DNA of 64,000 bases from Cephalotus follicularis (lineage: Eukaryota; Streptophyta; Magnoliopsida; Oxalidales; Cephalotaceae): the NCBI GenBank assembly GCA_001972305.1, contig BDDD01001597.1, positions 71,856 through 135,855 on the forward strand. The letters are read 5' to 3'. The translations under genes were made by a program, and so were the position numbers. The notes under the pieces were generated by a model, which did no database searches, was not told where the DNA came from, and saw only the letters and a list, made by a program, of their open reading frames with translations. Of the stretch, positions 33,569-44,238 are shown piece by piece; position 1 is the stretch's first letter, and every line of letters starts with the position of its first letter.

Positions 33569-35280
33569 TGTCAGGACCACGCTCCCGCTAATTCAATGGG
33601 ACACGTGCCCTACCGGGGATGGCGCTCCACTTGCCAACAACCCTCCGAAGCTAATACTACCCAGGGAGAAAGCCTGGGCTGGGTTGGGCAGCAGTTAACT
33701 GGGCAGCCGGGGTAGAGGAGCTAACTTCTCTCTTGCACAAGCCCCGCTCAAAACTTAATACCAAAGCTCCAAACGCGCCATATCGCTTATGCCCTAAACC
33801 TTTATTTAACCAAGGCTCCAAAACGTTCCGCATTACTTAAGCCCCACATGCTCCTCACATGGACTTAGCATAACGCGCAAAGCATCCCCGGGGAGAGCAC
33901 ACACATGTAACTCACGAGCATACTAACCAACATGCCTGGGGACACTCCTTGGCCTCGGGTCTTTCTCCTTCCCTGCCTAAAACATCCTGAGCCCAAGGTC
34001 TATAATGCTGCGCATAACAATGCTTGGGGAGAAACCCGCGCATGCCTCACGTCAACACTTAAACTCCCCCGGGGACACGCACAAAGTCCCCTGGCACCCC
34101 TGCTCAACCTACAACATAACTTAAACGTACAATATAACTTAATACTAAACATCAAACATATGCCCGTCCTGGGCCTTCCTCTCACCAGCCTTACCTGAAA
34201 GAAACCTTACCCGGAGACAACCTATCTCCACAGGTAACGCTCTACAAACATAAGGCAACCACCTTAGCCTTAACCATACTCTCCCGCTAAGCTCATCTTC
34301 ACTACACAAGCCCGGGGACTCCCTAGCTCCCCTGCCAGGCCTGGAAACATAAAACTCAAAACATGAAACATTCACAAAAACACATGATAAACACATCTAT
34401 GAACCTAAAACATACATATCAAAACTTGAAATCATCAAACTAATACATATATCACCCCTGGCATGTATACGCTGCCTCCTCTAGCACACAAAACAATAAC
34501 TTATCTTTACATATGAAAACTCTCAACTACTCTACTACAAAATAAGGGTAACATGACCCAAAGAATGCCCCATGCTATGCACTGCTAACGCCCAAGCTGA
34601 CGTTCCCTGGCGCTGAGCTCAAAAACCACCTGGCTAGCTATGTACAGCAGGGCTGGAAGGTCTCCTCCGGCTGGCTGGTCTGCAAAATAGTCTGTGAGTG
34701 GATTAGTCCAACTAACTAAGTGAAGGACAACAAAACATCCTCTGGTACATTCTTAAAATGAATGTGCTGAAAGAAAGCTTCTCATGAACATCAAAACTAT
34801 CCCTACTGGGGAAAAGACTGTAGCAAAACATATGTCATGGCATACAATAAAGAAATGCTCAAAGTACTTGAAAGAAAAGCTTACTCTTTCTCTGCTTAGC
34901 TGGGTCTAGAACGTTCATATAAGCTGAAATAAAGTTAAGAGTACAACTCGTTAAAAGAAAGGTATCTGATAAAGAACTGGGGTCCTTCCCGGATAAACAC
35001 CCGAGGAGAACAACTAAGCTAGGAACTAGCTTTTCTATGCAGATCTAGGTCGAAGCCTCCTGTTTACATGATATAATATACTTGCCAACCAATAGTGGCG
35101 CTGAGCTGATCTAGGCCGAAGCCTGCTTGGCAGTATCTGCCAAGAACCCATGGCTCCCTTCTGTGCTTACTATTGCTTTGCTTACTTGCTTATCTAGGCT
35201 AATGGCATTGCTGTCGCGGACTAAGTCCTCCTCTAGAAGACTTACTGAAAGGCTTTAATCTCTACTTTGGCAACTTAGCT

Positions 35281-35545
35281 CTGCTGTACTCAAACCCTAA
35301 ACACTATCATAGACATTAGCATAAAGGAGATCCAGGTAGGACCAGGGGATAGTCTCGCCCGGCTTCCTATCATAGACAATAGTAGACCGAGGAGGTTGGA
35401 GCTATGTACATAGTGCTCGGCTGCACTCATACCCTAAACACCATCATAGACAATAGTGTAAAGGATATCCAGGTATGGAACCCGGGGGCAGAGTCGCTCG
35501 ACTTCCAATCATAGACAATAGTTGGCCGAGGAGTTGGGTTGAGCA
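35281..35545. repeat. Two-copy direct repeat of about 137 bp in solo LTR
   Basis: Two diverged copies with CCCTAAACAC, ATCCAGGTA and 'ATCATAGACAATAG' in the same order. They are offset by about 137 bp (ACCCTAA at 35294 and 35431). Confidence 0.7.
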
Positions 35546-35912
35546 CGTACGCGGTACCTTACTAGAAAGTGACTAATTCACCTGAAGAACTTGAGCTCTA
35601 GTGCTCGAGAAACTCTCTTTCCCACTTCTATTAAGGGAAACATACAAAGATGCTAGGGAAAAGCAATTTCCCGTTAGAAAACTCTCACTGTACTGGAATG
35701 AAATCTGAAAGAGTTATCAAGGACATCATCAAGAACATCATGAAACAACTAGAAACATAGAAAGGATGACCCACTCACAGTTCTTGGCTGCGTTCTTACT
35801 GGCTTCCACTGGCAAGAACTTCTCCTCTATCTCCTCATCCGCTACTGCGCCTGGCTGCTTCTCCACTAAGATTGGAAAGCTTCGAACTGTTGTTCCCTTC
35901 CCATTCGTCAAT

Positions 35913-35948
35913 GAAGAAGAAGAAGAAGAAGAAGAAGAAGAAGAAGAA
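35913..35948 (+). repeat. (GAA)12 microsatellite
   Basis: Twelve perfect GAA triplets within the solo LTR. They produce a poly-Glu run in an incidental reading frame. Confidence 0.95.
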
Positions 35949-36249
35949 CCAAAGCTCTCTCTCTCACTCTAAAACTCTAAAAACTCTAATATGCAGATAC
36001 TAAAGAAAGGAAAGACCACAACTCCCAACATAAGCAGTCATTTGCCTTGGGATTTGGAAGCTTCCCCAACAAGCTTTGCACTTAAGTCCCGTAACTATCA
36101 CTAATCATGCTTTATACTTGGGCTTATAACACTAAACAACACTTAACCTTCCTCTCCTATTCAATTAAGTCCAAAGCCCATAAAAACAATTATTCTCCTA
36201 GAAAAAGTTCTCTTAGGCTCCCAAGGAAGCTACGGGGCGTTACAGACAA

Positions 36250-36420
36250 TGCCATATTGTGATCGTTGTTCAAAACATAAATCCCATTTTCTATATGTCG
36301 ATCACATATAAAAATGTTTTCACTAGACAAAAGAGAACAACCATAAACATTAAAATTACGCTCCATGCCCAATTTATTAAAGGTAAAACACCAACAATGT
36401 TCCGTATTAAGATCTCAAAA
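36250..36420 (-). pseudogene. Copia integrase (5' part, pre-integrase region)
   Basis: Continues the pol frame across the solo LTR: 'MERNFNVYGCSLLSSENIF...VLNNDHNMALS' resembles the protease-to-integrase linker (GAG_pre-integrase) of plant copia elements. It joins 33568 once the solo LTR and one TSD copy are removed. Confidence 0.75.
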
Positions 36421-36610
36421 CAACAGGGATTCAAACTGATTACAAAACCACTGGGAAAATACAAATCATAAATTCCGACAACTCTTGTGATGATCCTTGA
36501 TCCATCACCCAGTCGTAGGTCCACTGCATCTCCAGCTCTAAGTTGTCTTACGCTTCTTAGACCCTGCCAAGAATTGCAAATATTAGTACCACAACAAGTG
36601 TCTAACACTC
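36421..36610 (-). pseudogene. Copia protease remnant
   Basis: 'MLDTCCGTNICNSWQGL' corresponds to the copia protease active site, normally DTGCGSHIC. The catalytic Asp is kept but the following Gly is Cys. 'LRLGDGSRI' follows, as in the family. The domain is probably inactive. Confidence 0.75.
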
Positions 36611-36639
36611 AAGTAGAACTAATATTATAAGCTACATTA

Positions 36640-37235
36640 ATCTAATTCATGTAGGTACCTGAAGCAGAGGCACCAGTAGTGGAAGCAAGAAACTCCTTGT
36701 AGTCCCTTTTCCAATGTCCTGAATTTTCACAGAAGAAACAAGTCCTCTTCCTCTTAAGCCATTGTATCCTACTCTTAGCAGCACCCCTTTGACCAAGCGA
36801 CCTCTCCATTAGGGTCTTATCGTTGGAACTATCCCTCGTAGAGGTGGTACCATCAAATGGAAAAGGCTTTATAGACGATTCCAACCCATCAAGGTCAAAA
36901 TCTACCTCATCAGTACAGTGTGCCATACAACTCCTTGAGTTGCATCAGTATGGCAAGTAAGGGCTATAAATACTCACATTGCCTTTGCAATTCAGGCATC
37001 ATGCCTTCAATCTCTAGGTAACGTGCTCGGTCATTGTGGAACCACCACTTGGCCACCATAGTCTTGTGGTCCCCTGATGGGTTGGTACCTAGTACCGGGG
37101 GGGTTCCTCAATCAAAACATGAGAAACATTTAAGCTTCCTAAAATAAGAAGCAAATTGCGCTGCCAATCTAGGAAATTTGGCCCAGCCAGGTTTTCAGTC
37201 TCTAAGACTTTTGCAATTGCGACACTATCAGACAT
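36640..37235 (-). pseudogene. gag: Copia gag, shortened and frameshifted
   Basis: The start ATG at 37233-37235 opens 'MSDSVAIAKVLETENLAGPN'. The frame ends at a TAG after a run of C (EEPPRY-stop), and the sequence continues one frame over with 'TMVAKWWFHNDRARYLEIEGM'. Much of the middle of gag is missing. The next fragment holds the nucleocapsid knuckle CFFCENSGHWKRDY, in which the last Cys is Tyr. It would not assemble particles. Confidence 0.8.
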
Positions 37236-38519
37236 TTTTAGCAAAGTATATAACTCAACCTACAGGAAACAATAAAGAGATTATTAGCAAATATTATATT
37301 TTCCAGTTTCCATGTTACTACCATAACACTTGGTCTTTAGTGCTTATGGTTCCTCCCACTATTCTAATCGTATCTCGCACCTCCACGTGGAATTCGGGAG
37401 ATCTAATATCCTAGTGGGGATTGGAATCTACCTCAGCATATCATGGCCTCAGCTTTAGCATGAAAAACCATAACACCCAAGATAGGTAGGCTCACCTGCC
37501 AATTTACACAGCTCGGGATCTAATCCCACATGCTTGTGTGAGATCCAATCATAGCTTCGGCCTACCAGCTCAATATGACCTCAGCTTTAGCATGACAAAC
37601 CATTAGAGCAGCATAAGTCTATACCCACAGTCCTCAAAGTAATACACATGTTTTGACACCCATACGTTTACGTGCCCAAGTGCAAAACATTGTGATTTCC
37701 TTGGAGTATCTAACACTGACGCTGACATGACACTAAACAGACCGCAAACCTTAGCTTTAATGCCACTCAACGAGAACAATGGAAGGCCACGTCGGGTCAT
37801 TCTAAGTGTCACTGGCGTTATGACTTATTATTTAAAATCATGGAAGAATTTTAGGTCTCACATTTTAATTAAGCCGATCAATTAATTAATTCATTGGTTG
37901 TCTTAGCGAAACCCAATTAATTACAGCTTACATGCACTGACGGTATTGGACCAATTGTCCAACACATGCATCCAAAGAACAACTTAAAATATGGTTAGGC
38001 TTGGGACAATTCTATAGTGATCCATACGAGCCAATGTGATCACTGGGTCTCCTAGGTGAACTATTTAATTCTACTTGATTATAAAGAGCACCATGCATCC
38101 ATGGGCTTAATCTTGGTCTTGTAACTTCCTTGATGTTCCTCTCCTTCGATTCTCCTCCAAGTGCTTACAAAGCTTTTAATAAAATTTACATTTAAATTTT
38201 AAAGAAAAGAATCTATCCTAGAGAGGAAATAAATACAAGAAATTAAGGTGCACGCAGGCCACCAAATTACAAACCCAATAAATAATAAAGCATATTTAAA
38301 CATCCATAAAAGAAACGAAAAAAAACTAGGTCCTGCCTCATAGCCTACCATCATGCTTATCACATCCAAAAAAATATCTAATATAATTTTTGAATAAAAC
38401 AAATAAACCTTTTAATTTTTGATGGCTAGTTGAATCAAAATGGCATTTATTGGTATAACTCCCACTAGATTAATTAAAATCCAGTATCCACAGGGATTGC
38501 ATACCAAATTAATCCAAAG

Positions 38520-38800
38520 TTATGATCCACCAATTATGGATCACCATTATGCAAGGAATAATCAAAATGTGTTAATAAAATTTTAATTTATAAAATCAAA
38601 TCCCGTTTCCTTTCTTGTCACCATGACAAAAATGGATGTTTCCATTTCCTGTTTGCATAATTTATGCATCCAATGATGTGATCCACAAAATGTGGATCAC
38701 CATTAAGCCAGCAAAAATGGAAAACATGTTAATGGGATTTCATTCCATGAATACAAATCCTGTTTTCCATCTTTTGCGCCATATCCATTTCTAATAGAAA
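38520..38800. repeat. Hairpin module, copies a and b, in copia leader
   Basis: Each copy starts with an inverted repeat of the GATCCAC...GTGGATC type around a short AT-rich loop (near 38525 and 38690). Each then has a CATGTTAATGGGATTTCATTCC-like stretch and a pyrimidine-rich TTTCC end. Two more copies are in the copia LTR at about 42390 and 42670. Confidence 0.7.
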
Positions 38801-38844
38801 TGACTTATGGCTTTTCCATTTTGATATTGCATTTTCTCGTCGAA

Positions 38845-39016
38845 AGCATCGATACCTTATCCTAAGCATCGACGGTTACCAGCTAAGCATCGACGCTAAC
38901 GTCGACGCTTTATGTAACCAGCTGCGCGTTAGATAAAGCATCATTTCCCAAACCACTAAGCTTTGACGCTCAACGCAAAGCGCCAACACTCAAGGTTTTC
39001 TTTCAGCGCTTAACGC
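38845..39016. repeat. Phased TCGA-palindrome array in copia leader, part 1
   Basis: Units around AGCATCGACGCT or AGCGC... start at 38845, 38865, 38886, 38917, 38937, 38959, 38979 and 39005, with an overlapping AACGTCGACGCT at 38898. Most steps are 20-22 bp. The array continues after the solo LTR. Confidence 0.7.
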
Positions 39017-39147
39017 ATACCGTTTGTGATGACCCGAATTTCCATTACATATATTAATTTATGGAAAGATGATTTCTATTGTGTGATTGGCAAATATTTC
39101 AAGGGACCCGTAGTATGACCCTACGCTCAGGGGGAAATTCTGGCTTA

Positions 39148-39368
39148 AGCACCGACGGTTCCAGGTAAAGAGTCGACGCTTTGGAGGCAACCGACGACTC
39201 TCCAAATGCAAACATCGACGATTTGAAGTCAAGTGTGTCAGTTGACCTGGCGGAGACTTAAAGTGACAACGCTTTGTAGGAAAGCGTAAGCGCTTTAGTC
39301 GGGATAGAAGTTGTAGACCTCGGTATAAGGCCGTGACCGGCGATGCTGACGGATAAAGAGTCGATGCT
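39148..39368. repeat. Phased TCGA-palindrome array in element 3-family solo LTR
   Basis: Units start near 39148, 39169, 39190, 39212, 39262, 39283, about 39336 and 39357. They are the mirror order of the element 3 array, with the same roughly 21-bp pairs and roughly 50-bp gaps. The sequences have diverged (AGAGTCGACGCT, AGTGACAACGCT), but the spacing is kept. Confidence 0.75.
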
Positions 39369-39599
39369 TTGCCCTGTGTCAGGTGCAGAATTCTAGCTTT
39401 TTATCCCGTTTCGGAGGAATTAAATGGATCGAGGGACACGTGTCAAGAAAGTGATGTAAGACTTATGTTTTTATTCTGGAAAGGGGTAGGTGGCATTATT
39501 GGATTTGATGGAATTCCATCACATGGGCTGCTAAGGAGGCAAGCTCACATGGGTGAGGTCATGGATGACACCATGCAAGCTTGGCCTCCAAGTTTGCCT

Positions 39600-39615
39600 C
39601 TCCTATATATGTATG
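39600..39615 (+). promoter_or_regulatory. TATA box of the solo LTR
   Basis: CCTATATATGTATG about 575 bp into the LTR, followed by A/G-rich sequence (39655-39710). It is about 240 bp downstream of the palindrome array. The position suits an RNA polymerase II core promoter. Confidence 0.45.
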
Positions 39616-41645
39616 TCCAATTTCAGCTAATGAAGGGTTGCTTTTCTGCTGATATTAGAGAGGAGGATGCTAGGGAGAGAAGAAGGGAAGGAGATCAAGT
39701 GAGGTAAGGAAATTCTATACCCATTTTATCAAAGTTATTCCTTTGTTTTACTTCAAAATTATGCAGCAGATAGTTTTATTGATATCCTGCTCATTTCATG
39801 ATGAAATTTCAAATGGTTGAATGTTTTGAAAACCTTAAGATGTATAATTTAACTGTTATGTTTTATGCATCTTGAAATTCTGTTGAATTGTTGATGAAAA
39901 GCCATGTTTTCGTCTACTGCTCAGGTGCTGTTTTCAAAGGGAAACTGCAACTTTAAAAATTCATTGCAGCTTCGTTTCTCAATGGAATTTTATGATTTTT
40001 ATCTCTATGGATTCATTCAGATGTCTACTTTAACTTTTATGTTTTACATTTTTCAGGAAAGAGTTTATTTCTATATGAAATTTCTATTTTAGAAAAGTTA
40101 TGCAAAGCTGTTTTATAATGGTTTTTGAGTTAATTTCTCAAAGTGATGAGAAATGTTTTACGAATGCATTTGAGTTAAGCACTCAAATGAAATGAAGGTT
40201 TCTACATGAGAAACCAGTTTTAGAAATTTTTTACGATGATATTTTATTAATGCTTTGAGCTGATCACTCAAGGTATTAAGAAAGAATTATGAAATGGTTT
40301 TATGAATGCATTTGAGTTAATTACTCAAATGAAGAGAAATGTGTTATGAATGCTTTGAGCTGGTCACTCAAAGTATTAGGAAATGTTTTATGAAATATTT
40401 TATGAATTGAATGAACAACTACTGGATTGCGATCCACTGAGGATTAATCTCGTAAAGATTAATGAATGAACCAAAGGAAAGAATCCAAGATGGATTAATG
40501 TTAATGGAGTGTAAAGTGCTCACGAGCATGCATGTGATGTAAGGAAAGTAATCGGGGAGTGCACAATGCCCCAGTGAAGTGGTGTGAAAGGGTTCATTAA
40601 AGGTTCGCGACCATTAAGTTTTATGAAATGTTCTGTTTCAGGAGATATGAACAGAAAAAGTGTTTTAAAGATGTTTTGTTTATGAATGTGAAGAAAATGA
40701 TTTTACTTGATGTTTTCAAGTATGGCTGTGATACAAGCCAAAAGAAAGTATGATTGGAAAACGTTTTTGATTGTTTTCAAGTATGTCGGTGTTATACACC
40801 AGGAAATGCATGATTTTAGAAATGTTTCGATTTTATGAAAGTTATCCAAAAAAAAACGGATTTCGATAGTGCAATGTTCTAGTTTTATAAAACTAGAAGA
40901 AGATTTTCAACAATGTTTTGAAATGTATGAGCTGGAAACGTTTTGATAAAGATTATCAAAAATAACGGGTTTCGATAATGGTTTATGACAATGTTTCTTA
41001 CGGGGATCTTTAAAGCTCAATCCTTTTAATGTCTTGTTTTCAAACAAACCTTCCAGGAAATGTTGAACGTGAAGTTGCGAGCTGTAGAGGAAGTTCACAA
41101 AAGAAGCGTAAGGAAAGGAAGTATGATATGCTATGCAGTTATGTTTTAATGTCATGTGTTAATGTTTTCTGCTGTGTAATGTTTTATGATAGATGCTGTA
41201 TATATGTGAATGTATAGAAACAAATGCTATAGATTATGATGTTTTTATGTAAGATGATGATATCAAAAGTTATTGAACATACTTGAGAGTATGAGAAGTT
41301 AATGATAAATGTGAGTGTATGATTGTTTTATGATAAGTTTATGTTTTTCCGCTGTGAAAGGTTACATGTTAAGTGATGTACAAGTGCAAAGGTATTAGAA
41401 ATGATCATGATAATGAGAATATAACATTTTGAAATTGGTGTTCAAAAGATGTAAGCATTTGTGATCCTGTGAAGTTATTGAGTAATAATGTTAGGTTTTA
41501 AATCTAAGTCAAGATTAAAAGATATGAAATGGATCATTAAATGGTTAAACGATTTGATGGTCAAAGGTCACACCCACGTAACGCACCGATCTTCAGAGCT
41601 CGCTTTGAGCTTAAAGTGGACTCGGGTCGGGGGCGCTACACCGTT

Positions 41646-41734
41646 AGTGCTTAGCAGCAATCCATCAGCGCTTACGACTAACCTCTAGTGCTTAACCTGT
41701 AACTGTCGACGGTTTATGCGAAACCGTCGACGGT
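41646..41734. repeat. Phased TCGA-palindrome array in copia leader, part 2
   Basis: Units start at 41646, 41667, 41687, 41702 and 41723. When the solo LTR and one TSD copy are removed, 41646 follows the 39005 unit by 20 bp, so one continuous array was split by the insertion. ACCGTCGACGGT at 41723 is a perfect 12-bp palindrome. Confidence 0.8.
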
Positions 41735-41814
41735 TATTGAATATCAGCCACGAATTTTTATCCAAAACAGCCACCAAAAACAAAAAACAATGTTTAACTT
41801 GGGTTGATTAGTAC

Positions 41815-41826
41815 GCTCTAATACCA
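41815..41826 (-). promoter_or_regulatory. Primer-binding site of the copia element (initiator tRNA-Met)
   Basis: The minus strand reads TGGTATTAGAGC, one mismatch from the usual TGGTATCAGAGC, two bases beyond the LTR end at 41829. Confidence 0.85.
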
Positions 41827-41828
41827 AT

Positions 41829-44238
41829 TGTAAGAACAAAAACGAGTATATAGTTGTTTTAGGCGTTAAGTGCATAGGATGTATAACTTTAATTTTCATT
41901 AAAGCGGCTCTATAACAAAAACATCCCATAAACTAACTCCATAAACAAATACAAACAACCTAGGATCGCTAATCAACAGCCCAGATAAAAAATATAATCA
42001 AACATAGAAGGATAGAGATTATACCAAGCAACCAACTCCTTCCTTCAAGTTTCCGTTCTTCGACTTGAAGCTTTTACTCAGGAACGAACAGCAGCGGAAT
42101 AACCAATGTAAAACAATTCCTATATATCTAATCCTAATCTGGGATTAATACAGGGAATGTAATACTCAATGAAAGTACTACACCACCTTTAATAATCAAG
42201 TAGTGGTGTTTAAAGACAATGGTATGTGACTTTCTCTTTTCTCCCTTTTGTTTTGTTCTACACTAAGAACCAAAACCAATTCAATTCTCTCATTTCAAAA
42301 ATCGTTTTTTCACCGATGTAACAAGTCTTCACACATGAAAAACCTATTCTCACTTTTCTCTTTATGCACTCTAGCATTAAGAGTCATGATCCATTCAAAT
42401 ATGGATCACATTAAAGCCATCACTCAATAAAAGTTATGAATGGATTTCATTCCTATAATGAGAATCCCTTTCCTTTTATTGGTGTCATGTCTAACAAGTT
42501 TCCATACCATGAAAACGTGTTCTTGCATGACATGAGGCTTTCCGAGTTTGCTGTTGCATGACACACGTACTGCCATATTGGTTATCTAATAACCATAACA
42601 AGTTAATGTTATATATGGCAGCCAATGATGTGATCTCTCTTCTCTATATGCTATTCAAGCATCAAAAGATATGATCCACCAAATGTGGATCATCATCATG
42701 TCTAAAAAATAATGAAAACATGTCAAAGGGATCTCATTCCTTGAATAGAGATCTTGTTTCCTTTCTTTGGTGCCATGATTCATGTGTTACCATATCCATA
42801 TGGTTTTACCAAGTTGCAGTTGCTTGACATACAAAATGTCTAAGCATAGAAGACGCGTTGTGATCATTTCCTTTAAGAAGAAAACATGTTATGTCAAATA
42901 AAGGTTGTCTAACAACCAAAAACACGTTGCTCTTCATGCAACCAATGAGAAGAGAAAGCTTAGCATGCAAACAACCAATGCATGAGAGAGATTGAGAGAT
43001 AAAATAATAATCCAATTGTTATTTAATACCAAAATCATATTAGTATGTTCCGTCAACTAATTAGTCACGTAACTTCACTAATACACCACAATATATAACA
43101 TGTGCCATACACATTATAAAACAATACGATATATGTATCTGAGACATATACTCATGAGGCGGGACCCGAAAGTCCGGAATTAATCGGTAACGATGGTGTG
43201 TTACTAAGACACCTAGCTCTTAAGTAAAATTACCATAAATAGTCCTTGAGTACTTTTAAGACCCGGAACATGTGACTATCACATTCCAGACGTGTAAATT
43301 AATCCCCTGATTAATTTCCACAATTAAGTCCGTTTTCGATACATCCGATACTTTATCCCGATGACAGTTACCGTGTACTATAATCCCTCGTCATCCACGG
43401 CTCCGATCACGGCCTAGGGTAAGGATACGTGTCAACCCTAGATATGCCTGTATCTGTAATCCGTATTTTACCATCATGACTATCGACAAGCCTTTCCGAA
43501 AACCCTAGGTTCCAGCTCGCCGTAACCTGGCCAGGTATTTCAAAGTCCATAATGTAGACAGATACTATAGAGCCAATCACCCTTACATCGGGTGTGACGA
43601 TCCCATGTTGCGCAATCACTTACATTTCCATAAATCCTGCAGGACCCAAAAACTACCTGTTTACAAATCCCACAAAAAAACTGGGTAGGGCATAAATCAA
43701 AGTCAGACAATTTCTATGTAATGCACAGTAGCCGCTCAGGTCTAAGGATCAGACAAGTCCATCAAGAACTTGCTAAACTTGTAGAGTCTATACACTACTG
43801 CCCCAGATGGGAATCTCTACCGACACGGGATATGTGACCATCCAAGTAGAATTCCCATGGAGGGTCATGTTCTGTGTTCATGCTCCAAGCACGCACCCCA
43901 CATTAGCTTAAGGGTTCAACCCAAGTGGCAATGAGATACTCCACCCTCCCATTCGCGAGAGCAAGCACAATATGGCAAGTCTGTCCGCTTCACAAATGCC
44001 CTAAATAAGTGAACCTATGACTTGGAACAGTTTAGTCACAGGGAATAAGGAAGTCGCTCTCATAGCCCTAGGCTCGACAACCAACCCTTTGATGTGACAG
44101 GGCACCATATATGTAAGTTGTGTCATGCTTCAATTATGTGATAAAACTTACCAATAATTAAATACAATTTGCACAGTGTAACAGAGTATGAGTACATCCA
44201 ACCACCTATTGGCTTGATGGGTCACACTCTCTCTAACA
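41829..44238 (-). repeat. Copia 5' LTR (right)
   Basis: The minus strand starts TGTTAGAGAGTGTGACC at 44238 and ends GTTCTTACA at 41829, next to the PBS. It is about 2.4 kb. Its start matches the fragment beside the PPT at 31920-31989. It is noncoding, with two hairpin modules near 42390 and 42670. The flank from 44239 belongs to another LTR, so the copia element probably inserted there. Confidence 0.85.
42385..42785. repeat. Hairpin module, copies c and d, in copia LTR
   Basis: GATCCATTCAAATATGGATC at about 42390 and GATCCACCAAATGTGGATC at about 42671. Each is followed by the same 'GGGATCTCATTCC...GAGATCTTGTTTCC' type stretch seen in the leader copies a and b. Confidence 0.7.

Larger units (their letters stand above)
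33569..36244. mobile_element. Solo LTR (about 2.7 kb) inside copia pol
   Basis: TG...CA ends (TGTCAGGACC...GGCGTTACA) with exact 5-bp TSD GACAA at 33564-33568 and 36245-36249, and no retroviral coding sequence inside. It is therefore a solo LTR left by recombination between the two LTRs of one element. By analogy with neighbours it probably reads on the minus strand (start TGTAACGCCCCG), but this is not certain. It resembles 53457-55767 in places, for example a shared GGATTAGTCCAACT stretch, so both belong to one broad family. Confidence 0.9.
37236..39024 (-). other. Copia leader region, part 1
   Basis: About 1.8 kb between gag and the solo LTR at 39025, with no protein-coding signal. It contains a repeated motif 'CCTCAGCTTTAGCATGA' near 37450 and 37580. 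It also has two copies of the GATCCAC hairpin module (38525-38630 and 38688-38795), which also occurs twice in the copia LTR, and a palindrome array at 38845-39016. The length and the LTR-like module suggest the leader may include a fragment of another copia LTR. Confidence 0.5.
39025..41640 (+). mobile_element. Solo LTR of the element 3 family, plus strand
   Basis: Starts TGTGATGACCC and ends GGGGGCGCTACA, with exact TSD CCGTT (39020-39024 and 41641-41645). Its first 100 bases match the complement of the element 3 LTR terminus ('ATTTCTATTGTGT', 'GGCAAATATTTCAA', 'GTATGACCCTACGCTC'). There is no internal coding sequence, so it is a solo LTR. A clear TATATA box at 39603-39610 marks the likely promoter, with the palindrome array (39148-39368) upstream of it. 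Confidence 0.92.
41641..41828 (-). other. Copia leader region, part 2, with PBS
   Basis: Continues the leader after the solo LTR. The palindrome array resumes at 41646, and two perfect units occur at 41702 and 41723. The PBS complement GCTCTAATACCA is at 41815-41826. Confidence 0.7.

Noticed and set aside
35766..35972. ORF with a hydrophobic start and a poly-Glu run
   Set aside because: The poly-Glu is the (GAA)12 microsatellite inside a solo LTR. The frame is incidental.
39369..39707. 112-codon ORF at the promoter region of the solo LTR
   Set aside because: It spans the TATA box, has no domain and is not conserved in the element 3 LTRs.
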